Positions 1 to 9,629 of a DNA stretch of 43,075 nucleotides are shown here, piece after piece. The position numbers were made by a program, and so were the translations under genes. The DNA is from Verrucomicrobiota bacterium (GTDB taxonomy: Bacteria; Verrucomicrobiota; Verrucomicrobiia; JAWXBN01), in assembly GCA_034440155.1 (NCBI GenBank), contig JAWXBN010000128.1, forward strand, positions 1 to 43,075, read 5' to 3'. The notes below the pieces were generated by a model, which did no database searches, was not told the DNA's origin, and worked only from the letters and a program-made list of their open reading frames with translations. The stretch's first letter is position 1; each line of letters starts with the position of its first letter.

Positions 1-70
1 ATTAATTACAGTTATTTATCAAGTTTGATGTCGCTAAATTATATAATCATTGACAATAATCTGAATTACC

Positions 71-1126
71 TTGAAATCTATATTTGTGCTGAAAATAGGT
101 AAAATAGAACTAATTACCTATGAATTAAAAAAACGCATTTATACCGGCGAATTAAAATCCGGTGATAAGATACCGACTCAAAATGAGTTGGCCACCCTTT
201 ATAAGGTCAGTCGAGACACCCTGAATAAAGCAATAAAGGAACTCGTTTCCGACGGTTGGATCAAAACCTCAAAAAAAGGGGGGAGTCTTGTTCCTGATTC
301 TTTACCCTTTGAAAAAAACTACGCCCTTGTCTCTATGAGGGACTCATGGGAACAATCATCTTTCACCCGATCACTCATCCTTGCCGCGAGTGAGATCGAA
401 GACGATCTCCAGAGTCGATTAACTCCCTTTCACCTAAGTAAGATCGGGATGTCAGATAATAATCTTTTACTTTTGGATGAAGTTACTCAAAAAATGAAAT
501 TTGCTGGATATATATTTTGTGACCATCCCCATTTGTTCCATAATTCCGTATTTGTGAAAAATAAAATTCACCCAAAAGCGTGTTTCACCTCATGTGATTT
601 GGACGGTTTTTTCGACATCCTGGTCTGGTTTGACTTTAAGGCACTCTATGAATTAATCGCGGAAAAGATGATCATCAAGAATATCCGCCGCCCCTTCTTC
701 CTGTGCGTCCCAGAAAACAATTCGTCGTCATCAATCATGGACGTCCTCAAACAAAAAAATATCCCCCACTCACCCAGCCACTCTTTTTCTCTTCCTTGCG
801 GGGATGAACAAAACACAAAGAACGTTATTCGAATCATCACCCAAATGCACGAGAGTGTGCGTCCGGACGCTGTGATTATCCTCGATGACAATCTCCTGAA
901 GCCGGTCTGTGATGAATTACAATCCATGAAAGAGCGTGGCCACGAGGCTCCATTGATTATCAGCCATTTTAATTACCCGTCCAACTATAAAACATCTTAT
1001 CCCGTAATCAAAATCGGGTTTGATCTCCGGAATATTTTCACCACATGCATTCCCCTCCTCGAGAAAAAAAGGCTCGGCGAGGACATTCCGAAAAAACTAC
1101 TGATCAAACCAAAGTCTTTTTCTTAA
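71..1126 (+). CDS. GntR-type DNA-binding regulator with LacI-like sensor domain
   Basis: This is a 351-residue transcriptional regulator. Residues about 8-75 form a GntR winged helix (motif KIPTQNELATLYKVSRDTL, then the recognition-helix and wing region ending near SKKGGSLV). Residues about 85-350 have the length and alternating pattern of a periplasmic-binding-protein-like effector domain, as in AraR-type sugar repressors (family knowledge). The chosen start is TTG at 71. A GTG at 86 (giving MLKIGKIELI) is an equally good alternative, because neither has a convincing ribosome binding site. It converges on, and overlaps by 23 nt, the giant PEP-CTERM gene. Because it lies near the arabinose operon and the secreted glycanase-like gene, control of one or both is a reasonable inference, but the effector is unknown. 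Confidence 0.8.
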   Translation: MKSIFVLKIGKIELITYELKKRIYTGELKSGDKIPTQNELATLYKVSRDTLNKAIKELVSDGWIKTSKKGGSLVPDSLPFEKNYALVSMRDSWEQSSFTRSLILAASEIEDDLQSRLTPFHLSKIGMSDNNLLLLDEVTQKMKFAGYIFCDHPHLFHNSVFVKNKIHPKACFTSCDLDGFFDILVWFDFKALYELIAEKMIIKNIRRPFFLCVPENNSSSSIMDVLKQKNIPHSPSHSFSLPCGDEQNTKNVIRIITQMHESVRPDAVIILDDNLLKPVCDELQSMKERGHEAPLIISHFNYPSNYKTSYPVIKIGFDLRNIFTTCIPLLEKKRLGEDIPKKLLIKPKSFS

Positions 1127-4100
1127 GCCCGGCCTTTGATCGGATGTATAATACGGTAATCAATGTGCTGAGCCCCCACGCAATTTGCGCCCATACTGAC
1201 GGCTCGGGCACAGACTCCAAAGTCCCCAGCCAAGCACCGCGTCCGGAAGAGCCCACATAAATTTTGCCGTATTCATCCCAGTCGCCATAAAGCACATTGG
1301 GAGAAAACCCTAGAGGAAAGACAGTGTCGGTCATCGATAACCATGTCAGTCCCATATCATCCGATCGCCACATGCGATCCATATCAGAAAACCCTGTTAT
1401 TTTTCCAAATAGATACATGGAATAATTACTATTTCCTGGTTTAGCTGCACCAAAACTGAATAAAATCGAACTTGTGACCGTGCTGATGGTATCTCGATTC
1501 ACCCCAAAGTCATAATATCGATAGAGAGGATCCCCCGAACTGTAGGCCCAAAACTCGCCTTGCATACCCAGTTGTGTCACTAAGCCGAAACTGTCGGCAC
1601 TACTAATGTACCGTGGATGGTCTTGAATATAGGAGAAGCTCACCCCACCATTTGTGGACCGGTATATTTGTGCAGGCGCAATACCCTCTCGCGGCCTTAT
1701 CGCATAGAAGAAATCCTCATCCACCCCATCCGCCACGAGCGGTTTACTTGTATCAAACTTTCCATTACTGATTATTATGGGAGTCCCAAAGGTATTCGTC
1801 ACAGTGGAATAGGACCATGACGCACCGCCATCTACTGTAAATGAAAACTTTCCAGTGCTGTCTATTGCGACAACACGATTTGAGTCCGTAGCAGATATTG
1901 CGATTTTTCGTGCAACCGCGTATTGCCCTGCGTGATTAGTCCAAGATGACGAAATATCTGACCAATTAAGACCTCCATTTGTAGATTTAAGCACCACCCC
2001 TCTTTCATTACTCCCTGTGCCAATATATCCATGGGCTCCGCGATACAAAACATCACTATTTCCTTTGAAAAAATCGACCTGATAGGAGTTTTGAATCAAG
2101 GATGCCCCTCCCAGCTGCGTGGCGGGCGCAAGAGTGGGGTCCACGATCCTGACACCATCCATGTCAGCAGCGGTTAAAATCAATGCTTTACCTGGAGCTT
2201 TGATTAAATCACTGACGACGATCTCCTCATGATTGTCGCGCAAAGCTTCGAACACGGGCCTGGTCATGGTGTTTCCATCATTGGCCTTGTTGATATCTGT
2301 ACTTCTATAAATACCTGCATATTCGGTAAACCAGACGGTATTAGGATTATTGGGATCTATCAGGATGTCAGAGGCCCCTGCTGTAAATCGTCTGGACGCC
2401 GTATCCCAACCCGGACGGCCAATCACATCGACGGGACCAAACTCGTCAAGACGTTCCCAGTTTGTACCACCATCAACCGTACGATAGATCCGTGAAGAAT
2501 TCCGATCTGGATCATATTTACTAATCACCATCGTATTAGGATTTGATTGATCCACGGAAATGCCTGAGATGTCCCCTGCTGTCGTGAAGTTTTCCATTCT
2601 GAATTGGCCTGTGGTCGCATTGGTGATTTTCAGGACATTATTTGCTGCCCCAATATCTACCCCATATTGTTGCCACACTCCCGTATTGGTATTCCACTTC
2701 CACAAACCGTCATTATCAGTCCCGACAATCAATGAATCACCAGCCTGGGCAAAAGACAGGGGTTTAAACGGCTGGAGCCCAGTACTGATTTCTTGCCAAC
2801 TGGATCCGCCATTCGTTGATTGAAAAATCCCGCCCTGATTACTGTTTGCCCCATAAAGTCCTGCATACATCGTCATGGACCCTGCCGCCGTCCCTGAGCT
2901 TTTATCAATATGAAATGCAGTAATCCCCGCATGATCGGCAAAAACAGATGTGTAGGCATTCGTCAATAATCCGCCCCCCATCTCTGCCCAAGTTAAAGTC
3001 GAACGGTCATATCTGAGTAATCCATCACGGTGAGTCGCATAAAAAAGATAATTAGAATTGTTTGGGTCAACCATGAGTCTTTCACCCGCCCATCGATACT
3101 GATCATTTCCCCCGACACCCCCATAAGTCTGTCCGTTTGTATAAACAAAAGTGAGATTGGGGGCCGTTGGGAAATTGATTCTTTCCAGTGTATTTCCGCG
3201 ATCCGGTGAGAAAAATAATGCATTATTTGTGCTGTAATGACTGACTCCGGCCGTAAAATAAAGAAAGTCTTTATTGTTCGGGTCAATCGCCATACCCTCT
3301 ATCCCATACAAGTCCTTATCTTTGTATGTAAACCTGTCAGTGATCGGTGTCCATGATGTGTCGGCGGCATTCCACCGATACAAACCACCAACGTCGGTTT
3401 TCATATAAACAATATTTGAATCATCAGGATGCACCTGTACGCCTGTCACATACCCGCCCCCGCCGATTTTAATATTGGACCATGTCACAGAATTCGAAGA
3501 TGTTGATGCGATGTTTGTATAGGGAAGTGTATCGCTAATGACCTGTGCATCGACCATGACGCCTGTTATGAGAGTAATCAATATTACATTTAGAAATGCA
3601 TTTTTCCGTATAACAATAGGATAAACTCTCAATAATATGGATCTCCGGCGACGACTCGGCAGTAAGGTATTCCATTTAGTTAATTTCAAATAAACCATTA
3701 ACCCTCCTACGAGGATGAGTAAAATCTCGGATGGTTCGGGAATAGACTGGATACCACTGAGAAAATTAAAACGGGCTCCCCCAAAGATCGAAGGATCAGT
3801 GCTAGCCCCCAGCCCGCCATTTAACAAGGTGGAAAAAGAGGAGGAATTTGTCAGGGCATTCACATAACCGCGGATTGTAGTCGCATTTGATATAGTTAAA
3901 GCCATATCCCCGCTTCCGGATAGGAGTCCGGTATTTGACGGGCTCCAGTAATTTTGGCTAAAGGACAGCCCATTAGTACCCCCGGCGACACTGACCAGTG
4001 TGCCCCCCGGGCCATCCAAGAAAAAAATATTATTTGTTCCTAATGAATTATCGTGGGTGTGCCCTCCTGCTAAATCAAAATGGATCAAGCCAGATACGGT

Positions 4101-5201
4101 ATTCATATCCGTATCCGTCGAGTAGAAAGTATTATTGATCAGACGGGAGTTATCAAAGCCCCCCCCTTGGAGGAAATCCCCATAATAAAACCCGCTTTTT
4201 CCACCGATGACAAAATTGTCGGTGATCAGGTTATTATTGAGTTGCAAAGAGCTTCCCCCATTCTCATCGGCCAGCGCGATTCCCGTCGCCGGTCCGAGCA
4301 CCCCGGGGGTCGGGGTCGATGCCGTCCAGTAGAAATTCGTATTTCCAGAATTAATGGTAAGATTCCTCTGCACCGTGCTATTGACCGCCCCGTCAAGATA
4401 GATATTTGCACTGAAATTATCACGCACAATATTCTCCTCGACCACGTTATTTGACCCACCGGCGATAATTCCTTCTCCCCAGTTATTATATACCGAGTTC
4501 TGCCGGATCGTGACATTATTCCCACCCGAACCGATTGCATTATTCCAGCCTGATGTGTCATGGTTACTATTCATCCTCACAGTGTCATGCACTTCATTTC
4601 CCTGAATCAGTATATTAGTGGGCACCGTAGCAAATGGCGCATTGCCCGGCCCACCATAGATCGCTATCCCCGTGCCAGTAATATTGTTAATCTTGTTATC
4701 CAAAATATTGATATTATTCCCGCCCCCGCCCTGACTGGAGATAGTGATACCTGAACCCTGCGAATTTTTTATTTCGAGGTTTTGAACCGTGTAGTTATTG
4801 GCAAATATTCCGATGCCTGAAGCAGCATTATTTACGGTTGTCCCCGTGTATCCGAGATCGAAAACAGCATTCTCACCCGTGTAAGAGGAGATGGTCACTG
4901 GGTTCCCCGCAGCCCCAGAGTTCGCAAGTGCCAAAAAAATACTATTTGTATAGGTGCCCGCACGGAAATAAACTTGGTCACCGGGATCAGGATTCCGGCT
5001 CCCGCCGTAGTTGAAAGCAAAAAACTGGTCAAGGTTAGCTTGGCTGGCTGTCAGGGGATTGCTGATCGTGCCCACTGACGCCTCGGGACCGGAAAATATA
5101 TCCACCCCGCCGGATTCGACAAAATACCAGTCACGGGCTGACACCTCCGTATAACCCATGAGCATTAAAAACAAACTGACTGTATATATATAATTTTTCA
5201 T
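1104..5201 (-). CDS. Giant secreted protein: PEP-CTERM beta-helix fused to PEP-CTERM GH74-like propeller
   Basis: This 1365-residue protein starts at ATG 5201, which is preceded by AAGGGG 10 nt upstream; an in-frame ATG at 5225 adds eight residues. A signal peptide (MKNYIYTVSLFLMLMGYTEV, cleaved after VSA) leads into right-handed beta-helix repeats to about residue 480. Next comes a complete PEP-CTERM signal: IPEPS near residue 487, a hydrophobic helix, then SRRRRS. After that the same frame continues into a second signal-peptide-like segment (hydrophobic FLNVILITLITGVMVDA) and a BNR/beta-propeller region of about 770 residues. The propeller strongly resembles GH74 xyloglucanases (GGGGYVTGVQVHP, TDVGGLYRW, repeated Asn/Asp-box-like turns). 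It ends in a second PEP-CTERM (VPEPS, helix, AGLKKK). An internal TTG at 3632 could start the second half (842 aa). No stop separates the halves, so this is a natural fusion, stop loss or sequencing error. Substrate not proven; a plant glycan is likely. Confidence 0.8.
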   Translation of the reverse strand: MKNYIYTVSLFLMLMGYTEVSARDWYFVESGGVDIFSGPEASVGTISNPLTASQANLDQFFAFNYGGSRNPDPGDQVYFRAGTYTNSIFLALANSGAAGNPVTISSYTGENAVFDLGYTGTTVNNAASGIGIFANNYTVQNLEIKNSQGSGITISSQGGGGNNINILDNKINNITGTGIAIYGGPGNAPFATVPTNILIQGNEVHDTVRMNSNHDTSGWNNAIGSGGNNVTIRQNSVYNNWGEGIIAGGSNNVVEENIVRDNFSANIYLDGAVNSTVQRNLTINSGNTNFYWTASTPTPGVLGPATGIALADENGGSSLQLNNNLITDNFVIGGKSGFYYGDFLQGGGFDNSRLINNTFYSTDTDMNTVSGLIHFDLAGGHTHDNSLGTNNIFFLDGPGGTLVSVAGGTNGLSFSQNYWSPSNTGLLSGSGDMALTISNATTIRGYVNALTNSSSFSTLLNGGLGASTDPSIFGGARFNFLSGIQSIPEPSEILLILVGGLMVYLKLTKWNTLLPSRRRRSILLRVYPIVIRKNAFLNVILITLITGVMVDAQVISDTLPYTNIASTSSNSVTWSNIKIGGGGYVTGVQVHPDDSNIVYMKTDVGGLYRWNAADTSWTPITDRFTYKDKDLYGIEGMAIDPNNKDFLYFTAGVSHYSTNNALFFSPDRGNTLERINFPTAPNLTFVYTNGQTYGGVGGNDQYRWAGERLMVDPNNSNYLFYATHRDGLLRYDRSTLTWAEMGGGLLTNAYTSVFADHAGITAFHIDKSSGTAAGSMTMYAGLYGANSNQGGIFQSTNGGSSWQEISTGLQPFKPLSFAQAGDSLIVGTDNDGLWKWNTNTGVWQQYGVDIGAANNVLKITNATTGQFRMENFTTAGDISGISVDQSNPNTMVISKYDPDRNSSRIYRTVDGGTNWERLDEFGPVDVIGRPGWDTASRRFTAGASDILIDPNNPNTVWFTEYAGIYRSTDINKANDGNTMTRPVFEALRDNHEEIVVSDLIKAPGKALILTAADMDGVRIVDPTLAPATQLGGASLIQNSYQVDFFKGNSDVLYRGAHGYIGTGSNERGVVLKSTNGGLNWSDISSSWTNHAGQYAVARKIAISATDSNRVVAIDSTGKFSFTVDGGASWSYSTVTNTFGTPIIISNGKFDTSKPLVADGVDEDFFYAIRPREGIAPAQIYRSTNGGVSFSYIQDHPRYISSADSFGLVTQLGMQGEFWAYSSGDPLYRYYDFGVNRDTISTVTSSILFSFGAAKPGNSNYSMYLFGKITGFSDMDRMWRSDDMGLTWLSMTDTVFPLGFSPNVLYGDWDEYGKIYVGSSGRGAWLGTLESVPEPSVWAQIAWGLSTLITVLYIRSKAGLKKKTLV

Positions 5202-5347
5202 CGCATTGATACCCCTTGCCCTCATGAATCCATGGGAGCAATTATCGTTTTATCAATGGATGCTTTGGTAGTTAGGAAAAGACCATCCAGACTCTTAATT
5301 CCCTTACTTACACCTAAGCCACGACCGATGTCCACCTCCTATCCCAA

Positions 5348-5373
5348 TAATGTCTTTACTTAAAAAGACATTA
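5348..5373. promoter_or_regulatory. Perfect inverted repeat, candidate operator for the arabinose/glycanase locus
   Basis: The arms TAATGTCTTT (5348-5357) and AAAGACATTA (5364-5373) are exact reverse complements around a 6-bp spacer. A T-run does not follow, so it does not look like a terminator. It lies between divergent starts, about 130 bp upstream of the likely araB promoter and about 150 bp upstream of the PEP-CTERM gene start. A dimeric repressor site is the natural reading, and the GntR-type regulator at 71-1126 is the obvious candidate binder (inference). Confidence 0.55.
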
Positions 5374-5503
5374 CCCCCCTTCCAGCAGGCATAGGCATGA
5401 CTTTAAAAACGAGATTCAGGAGCTTGTGACTGATTTCTGACGGAGAGAGCATATTGTCTATACACGATTCGCCTTTATTCTGAAAGAATCAGGTGGGTTT
5501 GAC

Positions 5504-5532
5504 TTGCCCTTGTCTCCAGTAAAACCTTTAAT
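5504..5532 (+). promoter_or_regulatory. Candidate sigma-70 promoter of araB
   Basis: A -35 TTGCCC (4/6) at 5504-5509, a 17-bp spacer and a -10 TTTAAT (5/6) at 5527-5532 would give a leader of about 70 nt before araB. Confidence 0.4.
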
Positions 5533-5610
5533 TTCCCTTTACATCATAAAAGCATTCAAGTGAGTGGGCGCTTTTTACCGCTAAAATAAAGCACATCAAA
5601 AAAGGTAAAT

Positions 5611-7293
5611 ATGGCATATACGATCGGCGTTGATTACGGAACAAACTCAGTCCGCGCACTCGTCGTGGATACTAATAACGGCAAAGAAGTCGGAACTTAC
5701 GTTTTTAATTACCCCCACGGCCACCAAGGTGTCATCATCGACCCCAAAGACCACAATCTCGCCCGGCAACATCCTGCGGATTACCTTGCTGGTCTCGAGA
5801 CGAGCGTGCGTGAGGCCCTAAAGCTCGCCGCACAAAATGATGCGCAATTTGCCCCGGAAAATGTAATCGGTATCGGCGTGGACACCACAGGATCGAGCCC
5901 GATTCCCGTCGATGCAAATTGCGTGCCCTTGGCCATCCACCCTCACCACAAGAATAATCCCAACGCCATGTGCTGGCTCTGGAAAGACCACACCAGCGTG
6001 GAGGAGGCCGGTAAAATCACCGATCTAGCCCTCGAGCAGCGCCCCCAATATGTCGCCAAATGCGGCAATACCTATTCGTCCGAATGGTTCTGGGCAAAAA
6101 TCTGGCACTGCCTCAATGTCGACCCAAAAGTTTTCCATGCGGCCTATAGCTGGGTGGAGCTCTCCGACTATATCCCGGCGGTATTGTCCGGGGTGAAAAA
6201 TCCCGCCAATATCAAACGCGGGATCTGCGCCGCCGGACACAAAGCCCTGTATTGTGATGAATGGAATGGGCTGCCTGACAAGGAATTCCTGAATATGCTC
6301 AGCCCCGAGCTGGGCAGATTGCGCGACCGCCTCTACGACAAGGCCTATGACCTGAATGAATCAGCGGGACTTCTCACGAAAGAATGGGCTGTCAAACTCG
6401 GGTTACCCGAAGGCATCGTCATCGCCATCGGCGCTTTTGATGTCCATCTGGGTTGTATCGGCGTGGGCATCAAGGAAGGTGTCGTCGTCAAAGCCATGGG
6501 GACATCCACCTGCGACTGTGGTGTCGTCAGTAATACCAAAAAAGTCGCCGATATCCCCGGTATCTGCGGGATCGTGAATGGCTCCATCCTCCCCGGATTC
6601 TACGGACTTGAGGCCGGCCAATCCGCCGTCGGCGATATTTTCAAATGGTTTGTCGAGGTCGTCTGTAAGGGCCAAGACTCCCTCCACGGCGAGCTCACAA
6701 AAGAAATGGCCGCGCTTAAACCCGGACAATCCGGCCTGCTCGCCCTTGATTGGAATAACGGAAACCGCACTGTCTTGGTCGACCAACGTCTCACCGGACT
6801 TTTAATCGGACAAACCCTGCACAGTTCCCAAGCCGAAATCTACCGCGCCCTCGTCGAGGCCACGGCCTTCGGCGCCCGCGCGATCCTTGAGCGCTTTAAG
6901 GAGTACGGGGTTCCGGTCACCGACGTGGTTTGTTGCGGCGGGATCGCCGAGAAAAACGCGGTGCTCATGCAGATTTATGCGGATGCCACCGGTTACGAAA
7001 TGAAAGTATCGCGTTCGCCCCAGACCTGCGCCCTCGGCAGCGCCGTGGCCGCTGCCGTCGCCGCGGGTTCTGCCAAAGGGGGTTACGCGGACTTCCCCGC
7101 GGCCATGGCAAAAATGACCGGACTCAAGGATGTTACTTATAAACCCATCGCAGAAAACGTGGATATCTATAATGAACTGTACTTCCTCTACATGAGACTC
7201 CATGACAATTTCGGCGGAGTCACCAAAGGGGATGACCTCTCCCTTTTTATGAAACAACTCATCAATATCAAACAACGCCAATCTAAAGATTAA
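5611..7293 (+). CDS. araB: L-ribulokinase
   Basis: This 560-residue FGGY-family kinase phosphorylates L-ribulose to L-ribulose 5-phosphate in the cytoplasm. The N-terminal ATPase fold begins with [12 protein letters not shown], the AraB-type phosphate loop. The second actin-like domain contains [14 protein letters not shown] and the ATP-binding [10 protein letters not shown] segment, with the conserved [20 protein letters not shown] near residue 445. The length matches AraB (about 560). The ATG at 5611 follows AAAAGGTAAAT. It is the first gene of a forward operon, with 44 nt to araA. Regulation probably acts through the upstream intergenic region. Confidence 0.96.
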   Translation: MAYTIGVDYGTNSVRALVVDTNNGKEVGTYVFNYPHGHQGVIIDPKDHNLARQHPADYLAGLETSVREALKLAAQNDAQFAPENVIGIGVDTTGSSPIPVDANCVPLAIHPHHKNNPNAMCWLWKDHTSVEEAGKITDLALEQRPQYVAKCGNTYSSEWFWAKIWHCLNVDPKVFHAAYSWVELSDYIPAVLSGVKNPANIKRGICAAGHKALYCDEWNGLPDKEFLNMLSPELGRLRDRLYDKAYDLNESAGLLTKEWAVKLGLPEGIVIAIGAFDVHLGCIGVGIKEGVVVKAMGTSTCDCGVVSNTKKVADIPGICGIVNGSILPGFYGLEAGQSAVGDIFKWFVEVVCKGQDSLHGELTKEMAALKPGQSGLLALDWNNGNRTVLVDQRLTGLLIGQTLHSSQAEIYRALVEATAFGARAILERFKEYGVPVTDVVCCGGIAEKNAVLMQIYADATGYEMKVSRSPQTCALGSAVAAAVAAGSAKGGYADFPAAMAKMTGLKDVTYKPIAENVDIYNELYFLYMRLHDNFGGVTKGDDLSLFMKQLINIKQRQSKD

Positions 7294-7337
7294 ACCCCCG
7301 ACTCTTTAAACCCCTCACTCAAAAAAATATCATCGTT

Positions 7338-8855
7338 ATGTCAAAAACCACTACTCAACCCATCGAAATCTGGTTCGTCACAGGAAGCCAACACCTCTAC
7401 GGGCCTGAAACCCTCAAGCAAGTCGCGCTGAACTCCCAAAAAATCGTCGCCGCCCTGAACCAGTCTAACCGCATTCCGGAGCAAATTGTTTTTAAACCCG
7501 TCCTGAAAACCCCCGAGGAAATCCGTTCCCTCTGCCAGGATGCTAACCATAATGCAAATTGCGCGGGGCTCATCCTGTGGATGCACACATTCTCCCCCTC
7601 GAAAATGTGGATCTCGGGGCTCTCCACCCTGCGTAAACCTTTCCTGCACCTCCATACCCAGTTCAACCGCGACCTGCCTTGGGGCACGATCAATATGGAC
7701 TTCATGAATCTTAACCAATCCGCCCACGGTGACCGTGAAGCCGGATTCATCCACACACGCCTGCGCTTGAACCGCAAGGTCGTCGTCGGACATTGGAGCG
7801 ACACCGAAACCCAAGACCGGATCGCGGCCTGGATGCGTGTGACCCGGGCCTGGACCGATTCACAAGGGATGAAGATCGCCCGGTTCGGTGATAACATGCG
7901 CCAAGTCGCCGTGACAGAAGGTGACAAAGTCGCCGCTGAAGCAAAGTTCGGTTACTCCGTCAACGGGTACGGCATCGGCGACCTCGTTAAATATGTCAAT
8001 GCCGTCTCCGACACGCAAATTACCACGCTTTGCAAGGAATACGAGGCCACATACAATGTCGCCAAACCCTTAAAAAAAGGCCAAGCGCGCCACTCTTCCC
8101 TCCGTGACGGGGCCCGCATCGAGCTCGGACTACGCGCTTTTCTGGAAGAAGGCGGCTTTAAAGGATTCACCACGACTTTCGAGGATTTGCACGGGCTCAA
8201 ACAATTACCCGGTCTAGCTGTCCAACGCCTCATGGCCGACGGTTACGGCTTCGGCGCGGAAGGCGACTGGAAAACCTGCGCCCTCCTGCGCACGATGAAA
8301 GTCATGGCTGCCGACCTCAAGGGCGGGACGTCATTTATGGAGGATTACACTTACCATCTCGATCCGAAAGGTCACCTCGTCCTAGGCGCACACATGCTCG
8401 AGATTTGTGAATCCATCGCCTCCGGAAAACCTAGCCTCGAAATCCATCCCCTGGGCATCGGTGGCAAGGAAGATCCCGTCCGCCTCGTTTTCGACGTGCC
8501 CGCAGGACGCGCAATCAACGCATCACTCATCGATCTCGGCAACCGTTTCCGTTTAATCGTCAATGAAGTCAAAGTCATTAAACCCCCGAAAAAACTACCT
8601 AAACTCCCTGTCGCCCGTGCCGTGTGGCATTGCCTACCTGACTTTAAGATCGCATGTGCCGCCTGGATCTATGCCGGGGGTGCCCACCATACCGGATTTA
8701 GCTACTCGGTCACCACCGAGCACATGGAAGACTTTGCCAAGATCGCCGGGATCGAACTCGTCGTCATCGACGAGGACACTCGCCTGCGTGAATTCGAGGC
8801 GCAACTCCGTAATAACGAGGTCTATTACACCTTGTCATCGGGGTTCAAAGCCTGA
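7338..8855 (+). CDS. araA: L-arabinose isomerase
   Basis: This 505-residue enzyme interconverts L-arabinose and L-ribulose with a divalent metal. The N-terminus [14 protein letters not shown] is diagnostic. The metal/catalytic residues are visible: Glu in [10 protein letters not shown], Glu in [10 protein letters not shown], His in [10 protein letters not shown], and the C-terminal His in [10 protein letters not shown]. It is slightly longer than typical AraA (about 480-500). It lies 44 nt after araB and 58 nt before araD. A strong hairpin, without a U-tract, sits in the gap to araD. Confidence 0.97.
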   Translation: MSKTTTQPIEIWFVTGSQHLYGPETLKQVALNSQKIVAALNQSNRIPEQIVFKPVLKTPEEIRSLCQDANHNANCAGLILWMHTFSPSKMWISGLSTLRKPFLHLHTQFNRDLPWGTINMDFMNLNQSAHGDREAGFIHTRLRLNRKVVVGHWSDTETQDRIAAWMRVTRAWTDSQGMKIARFGDNMRQVAVTEGDKVAAEAKFGYSVNGYGIGDLVKYVNAVSDTQITTLCKEYEATYNVAKPLKKGQARHSSLRDGARIELGLRAFLEEGGFKGFTTTFEDLHGLKQLPGLAVQRLMADGYGFGAEGDWKTCALLRTMKVMAADLKGGTSFMEDYTYHLDPKGHLVLGAHMLEICESIASGKPSLEIHPLGIGGKEDPVRLVFDVPAGRAINASLIDLGNRFRLIVNEVKVIKPPKKLPKLPVARAVWHCLPDFKIACAAWIYAGGAHHTGFSYSVTTEHMEDFAKIAGIELVVIDEDTRLREFEAQLRNNEVYYTLSSGFKA

Positions 8856-8867
8856 TCATTAAAATAA

Positions 8868-8890
8868 GGCCCGTGCCCCATTAACGGGCC
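8868..8890 (+). promoter_or_regulatory. Intra-operon hairpin between araA and araD
   Basis: GGCCCGT (8868-8874) and ACGGGCC (8884-8890) form a perfect 7-bp GC-rich stem with a 9-nt loop. No U-run follows, so it is more likely an mRNA-stability or processing hairpin, or a weak attenuator, than a terminator. Confidence 0.5.
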
Positions 8891-8913
8891 CCTCAAAAAG
8901 AAAGAAAAATACC

Positions 8914-9615
8914 ATGAGCGCATACGATTCACTCAAAGAAGCCTGTTTCGAGAGCAATTTGCTCTTACCGGAATTTAAACTCATCGACCTGACTTTCGGT
9001 AATGTCAGTGTCGCTGATACGGACAAAGGGGTTTTCGCCATTAAACCCAGCGGTGTTGATTACCGTCAGATGATGCCGACAGACATGGTCGTCCTGGATT
9101 TTGAAGGTAAAACTGTCGAAGGCAAATTGCGCCCGTCCTCCGATACTCCTACACACCTGCGCCTTTACCAGGCTTTTAAGGGAATCGGTGCGGTCGTCCA
9201 TACCCATTCGCGCAACGCCACCGCCTTTGCCCAAGCAGGGAAACCCATCCCCTGTTTTGGCACCACCCACGCGGATTATTTTTATGGTGAGATCCCCGTC
9301 ACCCGGGCACTGACCGCCGACGAGATCGCCCGCGGGTATGAGCTCGAAACCGGCAATGTCATTGTCGAACGTTTCAAAGATATCGACCACGGGGACATGT
9401 CCGCTGTCCTCGTCCGGCACCATGCCCCATTTGTCTGGGGACCCCACGGTAAAAAAGCTGTAGAAAATGCCTTCGCCCTGGAAATCTGCGCCGAGATGGC
9501 CATAAAAGCCCTCCAGCTCTCCCCTGACATTAAGAATATCCCCCCGGACCTCCTGAGTAAACATTTTAAACGTAAACACGGCCCCAGTGCTTACTACGGC
9601 CAAGGAGATCGTTAG
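8914..9615 (+). CDS. araD: L-ribulose-5-phosphate 4-epimerase
   Basis: This 233-residue class II aldolase/epimerase converts L-ribulose 5-phosphate to D-xylulose 5-phosphate, feeding the pentose phosphate pathway. Visible features: the phosphate-binding GNVSVADTDKGVFAIKPSGV, the Zn ligands in VVHTHSRNATAF, the FGTTHADYFYGEIPVTR segment, and the third metal His in RHHAPFVWG. The length equals E. coli AraD (231). It is the third gene of the operon, with a 14-nt gap to the MDR gene. Confidence 0.97.
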   Translation: MSAYDSLKEACFESNLLLPEFKLIDLTFGNVSVADTDKGVFAIKPSGVDYRQMMPTDMVVLDFEGKTVEGKLRPSSDTPTHLRLYQAFKGIGAVVHTHSRNATAFAQAGKPIPCFGTTHADYFYGEIPVTRALTADEIARGYELETGNVIVERFKDIDHGDMSAVLVRHHAPFVWGPHGKKAVENAFALEICAEMAIKALQLSPDIKNIPPDLLSKHFKRKHGPSAYYGQGDR

Positions 9616-9629
9616 GAAAATATATATTT

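Larger units (their letters stand above)
5202..5610. other. Divergent intergenic region between PEP-CTERM gene and araB
   Basis: This is 409 bp without a gene, between two divergent starts. It contains a perfect 10-bp inverted repeat (5348-5373), a plausible sigma-70 promoter for araB (5504-5532) and the short araB leader ending AAAAAAGGTAAAT. No other coding region is visible. Confidence 0.7.

Noticed and set aside
4080-4754. Plus- and minus-strand ORFs inside the giant PEP-CTERM gene
   Set aside because: They are shadows of the long repetitive coding frame.
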